This document shows positions 26,272 to 35,570 of a stretch of DNA of 64,000 nt, piece after piece. The stretch comes from Lysobacter sp. yr284 (GTDB lineage: Bacteria; Pseudomonadota; Gammaproteobacteria; Xanthomonadales; Xanthomonadaceae). The translations under genes were made by a program, and so were the position numbers. The notes below the pieces were generated by a model, which was given only the letters and a program-made list of their open reading frames with translations, was not told the DNA's origin and searched no databases. Position 1 is the stretch's first letter. Every line of letters starts with the position of its first letter. The stretch lies in assembly GCF_900107375.1 (NCBI RefSeq), contig NZ_FNPT01000021.1, positions 7,501-71,500 on the forward strand, in the 5' to 3' direction.

Positions 26272-27723
26272 ATGAACCCCCAACGCTCCGCCGCGCCCGC
26301 ATGGCGCCGCTGCCTGCTCGCCACCGCCAGCTTGCTGGCCGCCACTGCCGCCGTGGCCGCGCCGGCGACGCTGCCGCCGCTGCCCGAATCGACGCTGCGT
26401 GCGGTCGTCGCCGACGGCGCCATCGCCGCGGACGCGCGCGGCCTGTGGGCCGTGCCCGGCTACGGCGATCTCTACGCGCTGTCCGCCGACGGCGCATCGA
26501 TGTACCAGTTCGCCGCCGGCCTGTGCTGGCCGGTGGCCGCCGCCAGCGACGCGATCCTGGACCAGGCCGCGCCGTATTTCGGCCGCTCGGCGAAACCGCG
26601 CGATTTCGTCCTCGCCAGTTCCCGCCGGGGCACCCAGTTGCACGCGGTCGGCCTGAGCCGCCTGCCCGTCGCCTGCACCGCGCCGATCGACCGCCGCAAA
26701 CCGCTGTACACCTTCGACGCGGTGTCGCTGACGCTCAAGCAGTTCTATGCCTACGACCGCGAACGCGGGCTCGACTGGAACGCGCGCATCGCCCGATTGC
26801 GCCCGGCCGCCGCGCGCGCGCGCAGCGACGCCGAACTGCGGCCGGTGATGGCCGAACTGCTGCGCGGCGTCGACGACCTGCACACCGCGCTGGCCGGCAA
26901 GGTCGACGGCCGCGCCTTCGAAATCCAGGGCCAGCGCGGCGCCCACTTCGACCGCCTGCGCCAGCGCTTCGACCGGCATCCGCAAGGCGGCTCGTTCCTG
27001 GATTGGCTGCAGACCTGGATCGCGCAGGAACGCACGCAGGCCGACGCGCAGTTGCGGCCCGGCAGCCGCCGCAGCGCGCTCGGCGGACAGGTGGTCTGGG
27101 GCCGTCTGCCCGGCAACGTCGGCTACCTCGCGGTCACCGCGATGGCCGGCGAGGGCGGCGGCGAGGACGCCCAGCGCGCCGCGGTCGGCCGCGCCGTCGA
27201 TGCGGCCCTGGCCGAACTCAAGGACACCCGCGCGCTGGTGTTCGATATCGCCCACAACCTCGGCGGGCTGGACACGGTCTCGGCCGAGATCGCCGCGCGC
27301 TTCGCCGATCGCGAGCGCCTGGCCTACACCAAGCATCCGTACGCCGACCCGCGGGTGCGGCCGCAGCCGCTGCGGATCGCGCCGGCCGGCGCCGCGCGCT
27401 ACCTCAAGCCGGTGTACCTGCTGACCAGCGAGTTCACCTGCAGCGCCGGCGAGACCTTCACGATGATGATGCGGGCCTTGCCGCAGGTGGTCCAGGTCGG
27501 CCAGCCGACCCAGGGGATCTTCTCCGACGCGCTGTCCAAGTACCTGCCCAACGGCTGGACCTTCAGCCTGTCCAACGAGATCTACCGCGACGCCTGGGGC
27601 GAGTCGTTCGAAGCACGCGGCCTGCCGCCGGACCGCGCGGCGGCGGTGTATCCGGCGCGCGAAAGCGCCGGCAGCTACGGGCGCGCGTTGCAGCGCGCGG
27701 CGCAGTGGGCGGCGGGGCGGTGA
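26272..27723 (+). CDS. Secreted S41-family peptidase
   Basis: Predicted periplasmic or secreted serine peptidase of the C-terminal processing/tricorn-core class. The 483-aa precursor has a signal peptide (MNPQRSAAPAWRRCLLATAS...AVA-AP). The S41 core begins at GNVGYLAVTAMAG and continues ALVFDIAHNLGGLDTVSAEI. The nucleophile is likely in TSEFTCSAGETF, followed by GIFSDALSKYLPNG, which may supply the general-base Lys. No PDZ domain is obvious. It stands alone between two REP-bearing gaps. Confidence 0.82.
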   Translation: MNPQRSAAPAWRRCLLATASLLAATAAVAAPATLPPLPESTLRAVVADGAIAADARGLWAVPGYGDLYALSADGASMYQFAAGLCWPVAAASDAILDQAAPYFGRSAKPRDFVLASSRRGTQLHAVGLSRLPVACTAPIDRRKPLYTFDAVSLTLKQFYAYDRERGLDWNARIARLRPAAARARSDAELRPVMAELLRGVDDLHTALAGKVDGRAFEIQGQRGAHFDRLRQRFDRHPQGGSFLDWLQTWIAQERTQADAQLRPGSRRSALGGQVVWGRLPGNVGYLAVTAMAGEGGGEDAQRAAVGRAVDAALAELKDTRALVFDIAHNLGGLDTVSAEIAARFADRERLAYTKHPYADPRVRPQPLRIAPAGAARYLKPVYLLTSEFTCSAGETFTMMMRALPQVVQVGQPTQGIFSDALSKYLPNGWTFSLSNEIYRDAWGESFEARGLPPDRAAAVYPARESAGSYGRALQRAAQWAAGR

Positions 27724-27754
27724 TCGGGGCGTCGCCCAGGCCGCTCGCGTCGTA

Positions 27755-27850
27755 GCGCAGTCGGCGCAGTCGCAGCTCGCGCAACTCCTACCGTTGGAAC
27801 GGAACCGCCCGCCGCCCCGGTAGGAGCGGCGCAAGCCGCGACCGCGCCAT
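27755..27850. repeat. REP pair
   Basis: CGCAGCTCGCGCAACTCCTACCG on one side and GTAGGAGCGGCGCAAGCCGC on the other, opposite orientations, between two convergent genes. Confidence 0.7.
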
Positions 27851-27873
27851 CCCAACCACGACGAAACCGCCCC

Positions 27874-28533
27874 TCACTCCTTCCGGCGCATCAACCCCTC
27901 GCGCCAGGCGAACGCCACCGCCTGGGTCCGGTCGGTCACCTGCAGCTTCGACATCAGGTTGCTCAGATGCGCCTTCACCGTTTTTTCGCTGATCGACAGG
28001 CTCGCGGCGATGCGCGCGTTGCTGCCGCCCTCGGCCAGCCGCCGCAGCACGTCGAGTTCGCGTTCGGTCAATTGCGCGAACGGGTCCGTCGCCGGCCGCC
28101 GGCCGCGCTGCATGCTGCTGAGGATGCGCCGCGCGATCGCCGGATGCAGGGTCGATTCGCCCTGCGCGGCGTTGCGGATCGCCTGCAGCAGCACTTCGCC
28201 GCGGGTCGACTTGGGCAGGAACGACTGCGCCCCGGCCTCGATCGCGGCGAAGGCGAGGTCGTCGTCGTCCGAGGAGGTCAGCACCATGATGTGGCTGCGC
28301 GGGCTGGCGCCGCGGATGCCGCGCGCCGCGGCGACGCCGCCGATGCCCGGCATCATCAGGTCGAGCAGCACCACGTCGGGCGCGTGCATGCGCGCCATCG
28401 CCACCGCGTCCTCGCCGTCGTCGGCCTCGGCCACCACCACGAAGCCCGGCGCCAGCCGCAGCAGGCTGCGGATGCCCTCGCGCACCACCGCGTGATCGTC
28501 GGCCACCAGCAGCGTCGTCGTTTCCATGCCCAT
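27874..28533 (-). CDS. NarL/LuxR-type response regulator
   Basis: Output half of a two-component system with the histidine kinase just upstream. The 219-aa protein has a receiver domain (LLVADDHAVVREGIRSLLR, phospho-acceptor Asp in DVVLLDLMMPGIGG, Lys in SFLPKSTRGE). A LuxR helix-turn-helix follows (LTERELDVLRRLAEGGSNAR, ISEKTVKAHLSNLMSKL). The ATG at 28533 has AAGGAG five bases upstream. Only 22 bp separate it from the kinase gene, so they form an operon. Targets unknown. Confidence 0.92.
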   Translation of the reverse strand: MGMETTTLLVADDHAVVREGIRSLLRLAPGFVVVAEADDGEDAVAMARMHAPDVVLLDLMMPGIGGVAAARGIRGASPRSHIMVLTSSDDDDLAFAAIEAGAQSFLPKSTRGEVLLQAIRNAAQGESTLHPAIARRILSSMQRGRRPATDPFAQLTERELDVLRRLAEGGSNARIAASLSISEKTVKAHLSNLMSKLQVTDRTQAVAFAWREGLMRRKE

Positions 28534-28555
28534 CGTCTCCTTGCGCCCGCGGCGC

Positions 28556-29995
28556 TCAGCCGTCCGCGCCGGACGCCGGCGCGTCCGCGTCGAATTCCAC
28601 CCGCACCCGCGTCCCGGCGGGGGACGAGGCGATCTTGACCTGGCCGTGCGGCAACTGGTCGGCGCGCCAGCGCAGATTCGCCAGGCCCATGCCCAGCGGC
28701 GCCGCGGCCGGATCGAAGCCGCGGCCGTCGTCCTCCACGCTCCACAGCCAGCGCTCGCCAAAGCGTTCGCCGGCCACGCGCACGCGCCGGCAACCGCTGT
28801 GGCGGCGCGCGTTGGCGACCGCTTCGTGGGCGATCATCAACAGCTCCTGCGCCAGCATCGGCCGCTCGCGCAGCCAGCGCTCCAGCGCCGCCGGCAGTTC
28901 CAGCGCCCACTCGATGCCGGAACCGCCGAGCAGGTCGTCGATGTTGCGCGACAGCGCCTCGCGCAGCCCGAGTTCGGCGATCGCCGGCGCGCTGAAGCCC
29001 GAGACCGCGTCCACCAGATCCTGCTGCAGGCGGTCGGCCAGCGCGCGCGCCTGCGCCACCGTGCGCAGCAGGCGCGCGTCGCCGCCGGCGTCGTGCTCCA
29101 GTTCGGCCAGCTTCAGCCCGAGCACGAAGCTGCGCTGCTTGGCGGTGTCGTGCAGGTCGCGGGCGATGCGGTTGCGCTCCAGCGAGCCGCCCAGCGCCTT
29201 CTCCAGGTGCAGCGAGCGCGACAGCGCGTCGGCCATGCGGTTGAAGCGCTCGGCCAGGGCGCTGAACTCGTCGCGCGAACGGTCGGCGATGCGCACCGAG
29301 AAATCGCCCTCGGCCCAGCGGTCGGCGGCCTGGGTCGCGCGGCGCACCCGCCGCAGCAACAGCCACATCCATAGCGCGACGAAGGTGGTGCCGATGCCCA
29401 GCGCGTAGAAGAACGTGCGCAGCAGGTCGTAGGGCACGACGTAGTCGGTGTCGGTGGCCCAGCCCGGCCAATAGCTGATCCCGACCAGGGCCTCGCGGCC
29501 GCCGCCGAGCGCGACCCGCCGGGTCAGCGCCCACTGGTCCTGGCCGCGCAGCACCGCGTTGCCGCGCGCCGCGCCGGCGCCCAGCTCCGCGGCCAGCGCG
29601 CGCTGCAGCAGCGGAAACGGCGCCGGCGCGGTGGCGCAGGCGAGGCGGCCGCGGTCTAGCACGCTGACGCTCAAGCGCCCGTCCTTGAAGTAAGCGACCA
29701 GATCGACGAAGTCGGACACCTCGCGCACGCCCTGGTCGGCCAGGCCCCACAGCACGGTGTCGGCCAGATGCCGGCAGGCGACCGGATCGGCCAGGTCGAC
29801 GCGGCCGGCCGGCGCCGCCAGCGCGGCGAAGTCGGCGCGCTCGAGCAGACCGCGCGCGTCGCGCTCGAAGCGCGCGCTCGACATCCACACATCGATCATG
29901 CCGGCGACGAACCAGACCGCGATGAAGGCGAGGAAGAAGCTCACCACCTGCTTGACGAACAGGCCGCGGGGACGGAGGAAACGCAGCCAGTTCAC
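28556..29995 (-). CDS. NarX-type sensor histidine kinase
   Basis: Membrane sensor kinase. The 479-aa chain has a helix at about residues 14-35, a periplasmic domain of roughly 150 residues, a second helix (FFYALGIGTTFVALWMWLLL), HAMP, and a HisKA_3 dimerisation helix with the phospho-His in ERNRIARDLHDTAKQ. The ATPase domain has N box HEAVANARRHSG and G boxes DDGRGFD and GMGLANLRWRA. The signal sensed cannot be read from sequence. Confidence 0.92.
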   Translation of the reverse strand: MNWLRFLRPRGLFVKQVVSFFLAFIAVWFVAGMIDVWMSSARFERDARGLLERADFAALAAPAGRVDLADPVACRHLADTVLWGLADQGVREVSDFVDLVAYFKDGRLSVSVLDRGRLACATAPAPFPLLQRALAAELGAGAARGNAVLRGQDQWALTRRVALGGGREALVGISYWPGWATDTDYVVPYDLLRTFFYALGIGTTFVALWMWLLLRRVRRATQAADRWAEGDFSVRIADRSRDEFSALAERFNRMADALSRSLHLEKALGGSLERNRIARDLHDTAKQRSFVLGLKLAELEHDAGGDARLLRTVAQARALADRLQQDLVDAVSGFSAPAIAELGLREALSRNIDDLLGGSGIEWALELPAALERWLRERPMLAQELLMIAHEAVANARRHSGCRRVRVAGERFGERWLWSVEDDGRGFDPAAAPLGMGLANLRWRADQLPHGQVKIASSPAGTRVRVEFDADAPASGADG

Positions 29996-30165
29996 GGGAC
30001 GCTCGCGGTCGCGAAGAAGCGCGAGTGTCGCGGCCGGCCGCGGCCGGCCGCATCGGTCGAAAGTCCTACCGCGGCGCGCGCGCGGCGGCGCCTGCGGCGC
30101 TGCGCGGCGACGCGCGGCCGCCGCGGATCGGCGCAGGCGCGACGGCCCGGCGCCTCAGGCGCGGT

Positions 30166-30732
<567 letters not shown>

Positions 30733-30836
30733 TCATCCACTTCGGACTTTTCCGACAGCCCGCCCCGGCCCCGGCCGACGGCGTCGCCCCGGTCCGGCGG
30801 TCAAGCTGACCCCAACACCGGAGGAGTTGCATCTAC

Positions 30837-31103
30837 ATGATCGACCTGAACTACATCGACGACCTCGCCCGCCGCCTCAGCACCCTGGTCCCGCCGGGCG
30901 TGCGCGACGGCCGCGAGGAAATGCAGCAGAACTTCAAGTCCGTGCTGCAGACCGGGCTGTCCAAGCTCGACCTGGTCACCCGCGAGGAATTCGAAGTGCA
31001 GCGCGCGGTGCTGCTGCGCACCCGCGAGAAGCTCGAGGAACTGCAGCGCACCGTGTCCGAGCTCGAAGCCCGGCTCGACGACGCCTCCGAACCCCAGCAC
31101 TGA
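30837..31103 (+). CDS. ubiK: Ubiquinone biosynthesis accessory factor UbiK
   Basis: Small coiled-coil factor that helps the aerobic ubiquinone complex (UbiJ partner). The 88-aa protein (MIDLNYIDDLARRLSTLVPP) has the BMFP/YqiC pattern: an amphipathic N-terminal helix, then a long C-terminal coiled coil (EFEVQRAVLLRTREKLEELQ). It lies directly upstream of the first part of comM on the same strand, the usual Xanthomonadaceae order. Confidence 0.88.
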   Translation: MIDLNYIDDLARRLSTLVPPGVRDGREEMQQNFKSVLQTGLSKLDLVTREEFEVQRAVLLRTREKLEELQRTVSELEARLDDASEPQH

Positions 31104-31113
31104 GCCGTCCGCC

Positions 31114-31344
31114 ATGAATCTGGCGCTCGTGCACAGCCGTGCGCGAACGGGAGTGCGTGCGCCCGCGGTGCGCGTCGAGGTGCACCTGGGCGGCGGCCTG
31201 CCGTGCATGAACATCGTCGGCCTGCCCGAGGCCGCGGTGCGCGAGTCCAAGGACCGGGTGCGCGCGGCGATCGCCTCGGCGCAATACGAATTCCCGCAAC
31301 GACGCATCACCGTCAACCTCGCGCCGGCCGACCTGCCCAAGGAC
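31114..31344 (+). pseudogene. comM: comM, 5' part, interrupted by the Tn7-like element
   Basis: Encodes the first 77 residues of ComM/YifB, an AAA+ branch-migration helicase used in natural transformation (MNLALVHSRARTGVR...GLPCMNIVGLPEAAVRESKD...ITVNLAPADLPKD). Coding breaks exactly at the transposon end. The frame runs on five codons into the element (WFFFQ) and stops, giving an 82-aa peptide. The rest of the gene continues after the element at 58050. Joining 31114-31344 to 58050-59345 gives one uninterrupted 508-residue reading frame across PKD|GGRYDLAIALG, so loss of function is due to the insertion alone. Confidence 0.95.
31340..31344. repeat. Target-site duplication, left copy (AGGAC)
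   Basis: AGGAC precedes the transposon's first base; the identical pentamer follows its last base at 58045. Five bases is the duplication length of the Tn7 family. Confidence 0.88.
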
Positions 31345-31359
31345 TGGTTTTTTTTCCAG
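31345..31359 (+). repeat. Transposon left terminal repeat
   Basis: TGGTTTTTTTTCCAG; matches the inverted right end at 13 of 15 positions. Confidence 0.82.
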
Positions 31360-31469
31360 TAATCCGTAAGCTCCGGCGGTAATGGGTCCAATTTCGGCGG
31401 AAGCCGGGTAAACACCCAGCCAATTCAGCCGCGGAACAGCAGTCGCGTCGACTGGCTGCAGTCAGGGAG

Positions 31470-31497
31470 GACGTCCGAGGATGACAATTCGGACGTC
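31470..31497 (+). promoter_or_regulatory. Hairpin just before the TnsE-like start codon
   Basis: A perfect 9-bp inverted repeat GACGTCCGA-N10-TCGGACGTC ends six bases before the ATG at 31504. The only RBS-like stretch (GGGAGG, 31465-31470) touches the left arm, so folding of a readthrough RNA would hinder initiation. It could equally be a protein-binding operator. Confidence 0.5.
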
Positions 31498-31503
31498 GTT
31501 CCT

Positions 31504-33240
31504 ATGTCTCTCGTGCACTACCTGGGCCAGCCTGGCCCGGTCCAACTGATCAAGTCGGGCGCCATTCAGGCGTCCGGGACCGACAACTTCCTCGCCGCCT
31601 CCCTTTTCTCTCCCCTATGCCTTGATCAGGGGCGGTATCGCCGACTTCGCGCGCCCCGTCCGATTCTTCGGTGGGTTCCGCTCGCCCACACTCTCGCCCT
31701 GCCGCTGGGAGCCGGTCTCGTTCAGGGGATTCCCACCCACGTCGGTGGTGTCGAACCCTTCTGGAATGTGCGGGTGCGGGCCGGGGAAGGCACCCCAGGC
31801 TCACGGCGCCGCGCGGCCCTGGATCAAGCAGGGCTCCTGCCACACGCGCTCCCGTACTACGCGGAAGAACTGGAAGCTCAGGTCAACTGGAGCTGGTGGT
31901 ACGAGTACGAGAGCCTCGATTCGCGCTTCGATCATGTGCTCGCACCCGCTACCACGGTGTTCAACACCTACTATGCGCCCACCTCCCAGATGGCGACGCT
32001 CGTCCTCAAAAACGATCTCGAAGTCCTCTTGAGGGGGCTGGAGCGTTCCGACGCCTACGTGGACCGCACCACCGGGGTATCGCACCTACGCTTGGGAAGG
32101 GAGCGACATACCAGCGAAGTTCCGCTGCTTTCCCGCGCGCTTTTCGATCCAACCGGTGTTGCCCGAGCCCGAGCCATCAGCATTGGCGGTCATGCCGCCC
32201 TCTCCGCTCGTAGCGGTGAACCAAGGTGCATCAAGGCCGAGCCCCCTTTCGATGGCGAAACGACGATGACGGTCTACGGTCGACTGCATATGCGGGGCAA
32301 GCAGCGAATTCTGCTGGTGACGCAGATTATCGAATGCAATCACCCGTTCCCGTTCGAAAAACTTAATGCCACCGTCGACCAGCCTGGCAAGTCCAGTGGA
32401 GAGCGCTCCTCAAAATGCGGCGGCGGACGCATTCGCCTAGACAAGTGGGACTTTGACCTGGAGGAACTGGACGGTACTGGCGACCGCCCAGGGACCGAAC
32501 ATCTTCCAGTTACCGCCCTCGTCCTGGCCGGCACCCGATTGACCGCGTTCAACAAGCACAACGTTCTGATCGGCCGACGCGATGTGAACCGCAATGGGAA
32601 GGGACCGGGGAAAACCCCGCTGTCCCCCGCTCCTCGCAACTCCTCCCAGCGACGGCATGGCAAAGGGGACAGCGATGCAAGGCAGGTCCACACCAGCACG
32701 CAGTCACAAACGATCGCGCCCGAAAAAAAGAAGGATGACCACAAGGGACTATCACCGGCAGAAGCGCTGCGGCTGACGCTGGAAGAACTGCAGGCCTTCA
32801 CTATGGCCACTGGCGCAACCCTTGAGTCGGTGGTTCTCACCGACGCGCGTTTGAAGTACGGCCCGTGGATATTCAACGTGGTTCACCAGGAAGGCAAGGG
32901 CCGCCGAAAGTCTTGGATGCGGATCCACCATAGCAACAAGCCACGCGGTATCTTGATCGTCCATGCATCGCTCCACGGGCTGCACGCCTATGTGCTCGAA
33001 GTGCTTCGCCAGGCGGATGAGGCCTACGCGACGTTGGTACTCTGCTCAAGCGATGGATCCGAGATCTCCGTGGGTGTGATGCAAGGCATCTTTGATCGGA
33101 TTGATGAAAGCCAATCGCTGCCAAAGAGTGAAAGGATCAAGTCAAGCGAGGAAATCGAGATCACACGCGTCAAGCACTGGGCAGACGCCAGTGAGCGACG
33201 CAGACTCTCAACAGTACTTCGAGATGTACTCGGAAGTTGA
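31504..33240 (+). CDS. TnsE-like protein at the transposon left end (candidate)
   Basis: A 578-aa protein with no standard catalytic motif. By eye its order of blocks follows Tn7 TnsE: a central VFNTYYAPTSQMATLVLK segment where TnsE has an 'INSYF' block; MTVYGRLHMRGKQRILLVTQ followed by IIECNHPFPF, matching a 'VKGR...LVEEI...LP' block; a long low-complexity polar linker (about 375-430); then a C-terminal domain with LTLEELQAFTMATGATLESV and GLHAYVLEVLRQADEAYATL where TnsE has 'FDELLSIL...' and 'GSEFVLLEVDASDG'. TnsE directs Tn7 to replicating or conjugating DNA. In Tn7 it follows tnsD, whereas here it is at the other end. The similarity is remote and unscored; it may instead be an unrelated end-associated gene. 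Confidence 0.5.
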   Translation: MSLVHYLGQPGPVQLIKSGAIQASGTDNFLAASLFSPLCLDQGRYRRLRAPRPILRWVPLAHTLALPLGAGLVQGIPTHVGGVEPFWNVRVRAGEGTPGSRRRAALDQAGLLPHALPYYAEELEAQVNWSWWYEYESLDSRFDHVLAPATTVFNTYYAPTSQMATLVLKNDLEVLLRGLERSDAYVDRTTGVSHLRLGRERHTSEVPLLSRALFDPTGVARARAISIGGHAALSARSGEPRCIKAEPPFDGETTMTVYGRLHMRGKQRILLVTQIIECNHPFPFEKLNATVDQPGKSSGERSSKCGGGRIRLDKWDFDLEELDGTGDRPGTEHLPVTALVLAGTRLTAFNKHNVLIGRRDVNRNGKGPGKTPLSPAPRNSSQRRHGKGDSDARQVHTSTQSQTIAPEKKKDDHKGLSPAEALRLTLEELQAFTMATGATLESVVLTDARLKYGPWIFNVVHQEGKGRRKSWMRIHHSNKPRGILIVHASLHGLHAYVLEVLRQADEAYATLVLCSSDGSEISVGVMQGIFDRIDESQSLPKSERIKSSEEIEITRVKHWADASERRRLSTVLRDVLGS

Positions 33241-33620
33241 GTTCAGCGACAAGGAGAGCCGCGCCGAGCAGTCCATGCTGGTCACGTAGCGCGTCCCCGC
33301 CTTAGTTCGCAACTGGGCTTTCGCCCTTCCCCCTTGGCGGCTGCACGCAGCTGCGGCGCGACTACCAGGCCAACACCGCGGCGGCGGCACTGGAGCGAGC
33401 GCCGATCACCCGGCTCGCGCAGGAACGACGACAGCGAAAATCAAGTCGCGCTTAACTTCCGACTTTTCGATCGACGCGATCCAGTTGATGACGGATACAG
33501 CGCACATAACCTTCTAGCCAGGAAACCAGAGTGGCTTCGTCCGCAAGCACTTGGCAGGGGCCTGTCGACGGTTTCTGATGCCAGTCTGAATCGGCCGGAG
33601 TGCGGTAGGGCACCTGAATC
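33241..33620. other. Gene-poor stretch with a possible gene remnant
   Basis: Only 380 bp. One frame near 33346-33450 reads QLRRDYQANTAAAALERAPI and then TRLAQERRQRKSSRA before a stop. It looks like the tail of a GC-rich gene but has no start or recognisable domain. Probably a remnant left by earlier cargo exchange. Confidence 0.35.
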
Positions 33621-34100
33621 TCAGGCGACCTTACGGACTGGCTGCTGCAGTTCGGCGACGTCGAGCGTAAAGTCCAGCGGCACCTGTATCGGCTCAACCG
33701 GATCGCGCTTGTCGTTGTAGACGTCCACGTCGGTTTTTAGCTGCACGCAATCGCCGACGATTTGCTGGCGTCGCTGAGCGAAAGACCGTACGAAGTGACT
33801 GTGAGGGGCGTTCGGATCATCTAGGTCAGCCCACAACGATAGGGTTTTGGTTCCCTGTTTGTGGGTGGCTGCATGCTTGGCTCGGTAGCGTCGGCCGAGC
33901 TTATCGGTACGATATTCTTCTCGGAACACCTGAGCGATGTCGGCGGCTATTGCATCGATCACAGTCTTGGCGTTTGGCTTATGTAGGCCATTACGCCAAG
34001 CCCAAGCTGCAACCTCGTGAAGGTCCAACGGTCCTTCTGCACCAGTCTCAGTCTTGTAGCGTTCTATGTAATCTTTTACTTGATTGGAATAGGCAGACAT
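33621..34100 (-). CDS. Third gene of the HigBA-ImmA operon, unknown function
   Basis: A 159-aa soluble protein beginning MSAYSNQVKDYIERYKTETG. It has a charged helical N-terminal half containing AVIDAIAADIAQVFREEY-like helices, then a basic stretch (GRRYRAKHAATHKQGTKTLS) and a mixed C-terminus. No domain is recognised. It starts 15 bp behind the HigA/ImmA stop and must be cotranscribed, suggesting a tripartite module (toxin, metallopeptidase antitoxin, accessory factor). No RNase or nuclease motif is seen. Confidence 0.65.
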   Translation of the reverse strand: MSAYSNQVKDYIERYKTETGAEGPLDLHEVAAWAWRNGLHKPNAKTVIDAIAADIAQVFREEYRTDKLGRRYRAKHAATHKQGTKTLSLWADLDDPNAPHSHFVRSFAQRRQQIVGDCVQLKTDVDVYNDKRDPVEPIQVPLDFTLDVAELQQPVRKVA

Positions 34101-34115
34101 GGGGGATATCTTCCT

Positions 34116-35231
34116 CTAGTCGGTATGGACCACACCCCACCCATCGGTTCGGGCGGAGTTAGTGACGAACGAACGAACCTTAGCTTGGTGCTTGCGAAAC
34201 AAGTCATAGCGACGGAGCCGTCGCTGCAACTGACCAACCACCAAACCAGGATGGATCTTCAAACGCTGGGCAAACAACAGGACGCGTTCTTCTTTGAAGA
34301 ACGGAGCGACCCGAGCCACAAAACCTTGTAACTCGACTTGATCGACACAAAAACTCGTAGCCGCTGCATTAGCAACTTTTTCCTCTTCATTGACTTGGCC
34401 TGCAATGTCAGATTCGATTTCCTGATCAAGGATGTAGCCTCGATCGCGCCCATGACGTTGCAGCACATGCTCCAGTTCGTGTCGCAATACGAACCAAAAG
34501 TTGTCGATTCGATCCAGGCGCAAAGTCATCGCTACTACAGGCTTGTCTTCAGCTAGCCAGAAGCACGCACCATCAATTTTGGTACCAGCGATAGGTTCAA
34601 CGATAACGAAACGCACGCCGCATTCCTCTAGAATGCGCGCGACATGACGGGTTTCCTCCGGGGCGGTTCTTAGTGCAGCCAAACGAGGTAAGGCTTGGCG
34701 CAGCAACATCTCGCTGTAAGCGCCTGTAACTAGTTCGGTGGCGACCTGCCAAGCACGATGCAACCATGCTAGCTGGAGGCTGGACGCACCGGCTTCGGTA
34801 TCCGTTTTTTTTGCCGCGTGGCAGAAGACCAACGGGTCACCTACTTGCTTGATGCCGAAGAATTCCAAAAACTGCTGTTCTAGCACATCAATATTTTTAG
34901 ACGCGGCAATCCAGCCGCGCTTGACCATCTCCCGGACTGGAAAGCGGTTATACAGTTCGGCGCGGCGAGCGATCAGGTCATCGGCGCTACGTACCTTAGA
35001 GAGCTGATACTGGCTCTCCAGATTCATCCAAACCTCTGGACCGGTTCCCAGCGACTCACCTAATTGAATCGCTGTTTCCGGAGTTATACCTTTTTTGCCC
35101 GCGATGATCTCGTTGATCAAGCGCACCGGTCGGCCGATGATCTCGGCTAGCTCAGTCTGCGTCCAATTACGCGCCTCTAGTTCCTCACGGAGAAACTCGC
35201 CCGGTGGAAAAACTTCGGCGAACGTGTTCAT
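34116..35231 (-). CDS. HigA-type antitoxin fused to an ImmA/IrrE metallopeptidase domain
   Basis: A 371-aa protein. Residues 1-85 form a HigA/XRE DNA-binding domain (FPPGEFLREELEARNWTQTE, IIAGKKGITPETAIQLGESL). The C-terminal half holds the gluzincin motif FVLRHELEHVLQRHG, the HExxH zinc site of ImmA/IrrE peptidases, plus a downstream EIESDIAGQVNEEEKVANAA ligand region. The start at 35231 avoids overlap with higB. It probably neutralises HigB and represses its own promoter. The peptidase may cleave it or another target in response to stress, as ImmA does with ImmR. Confidence 0.82.
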   Translation of the reverse strand: MNTFAEVFPPGEFLREELEARNWTQTELAEIIGRPVRLINEIIAGKKGITPETAIQLGESLGTGPEVWMNLESQYQLSKVRSADDLIARRAELYNRFPVREMVKRGWIAASKNIDVLEQQFLEFFGIKQVGDPLVFCHAAKKTDTEAGASSLQLAWLHRAWQVATELVTGAYSEMLLRQALPRLAALRTAPEETRHVARILEECGVRFVIVEPIAGTKIDGACFWLAEDKPVVAMTLRLDRIDNFWFVLRHELEHVLQRHGRDRGYILDQEIESDIAGQVNEEEKVANAAATSFCVDQVELQGFVARVAPFFKEERVLLFAQRLKIHPGLVVGQLQRRLRRYDLFRKHQAKVRSFVTNSARTDGWGVVHTD

Positions 35232-35247
35232 GGCGTGTCCTTGGGAT

Positions 35248-35544
35248 TCAGTGATAATCAGAAATTGAGACAATGACGACTAGCTTCCCTGTGTCGTCTT
35301 CTTCGAGCCGTAAAATTAAGCGCCATTGGTCGTTCAAGCGCATTGAGCGCTGGCCTACGCGGTCTCCTTTCAACTTTTCGTAATGCAGAGACTTCATGGC
35401 GTAAAACAGTCGCTCATCCGGCGACGCACGAATGAACTGCATGCGCTTACGGAACGCCTTCACCAAGTTGGAGTCCAAGCCTGCCGTGTACTTCGGATCA
35501 ACTTCCAGACGCTCCAAAGAAGGGTCTTCAAACCTGACTTCCAT
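35248..35544 (-). CDS. HigB-like toxin (RelE/ParE superfamily)
   Basis: A 98-aa mRNA-interferase-type protein (MEVRFEDPSLERLEVDPKYT...). It has the family's closing signature: SLHYEKLKGDRVGQRSMRLN followed by DQWRLILRLEEDDTG and VSISDYH, with the basic residues and final His expected for HigB. The start at 35544 is preferred because a longer frame to 35607 would read through a palindromic operator. It is followed 16 bp later by its antitoxin gene, the toxin-first order typical of higBA. Confidence 0.82.
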   Translation of the reverse strand: MEVRFEDPSLERLEVDPKYTAGLDSNLVKAFRKRMQFIRASPDERLFYAMKSLHYEKLKGDRVGQRSMRLNDQWRLILRLEEDDTGKLVVIVSISDYH

Positions 35545-35570
35545 GCGGCGCCGAACCTCAAACGTGTCTT

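Noticed and set aside
31345-31480. TnsB-binding repeats inside the ends
   Set aside because: A loose GGGTC...GCCG-like match between the ends is in direct rather than inverted orientation, so I could not define binding sites by eye.
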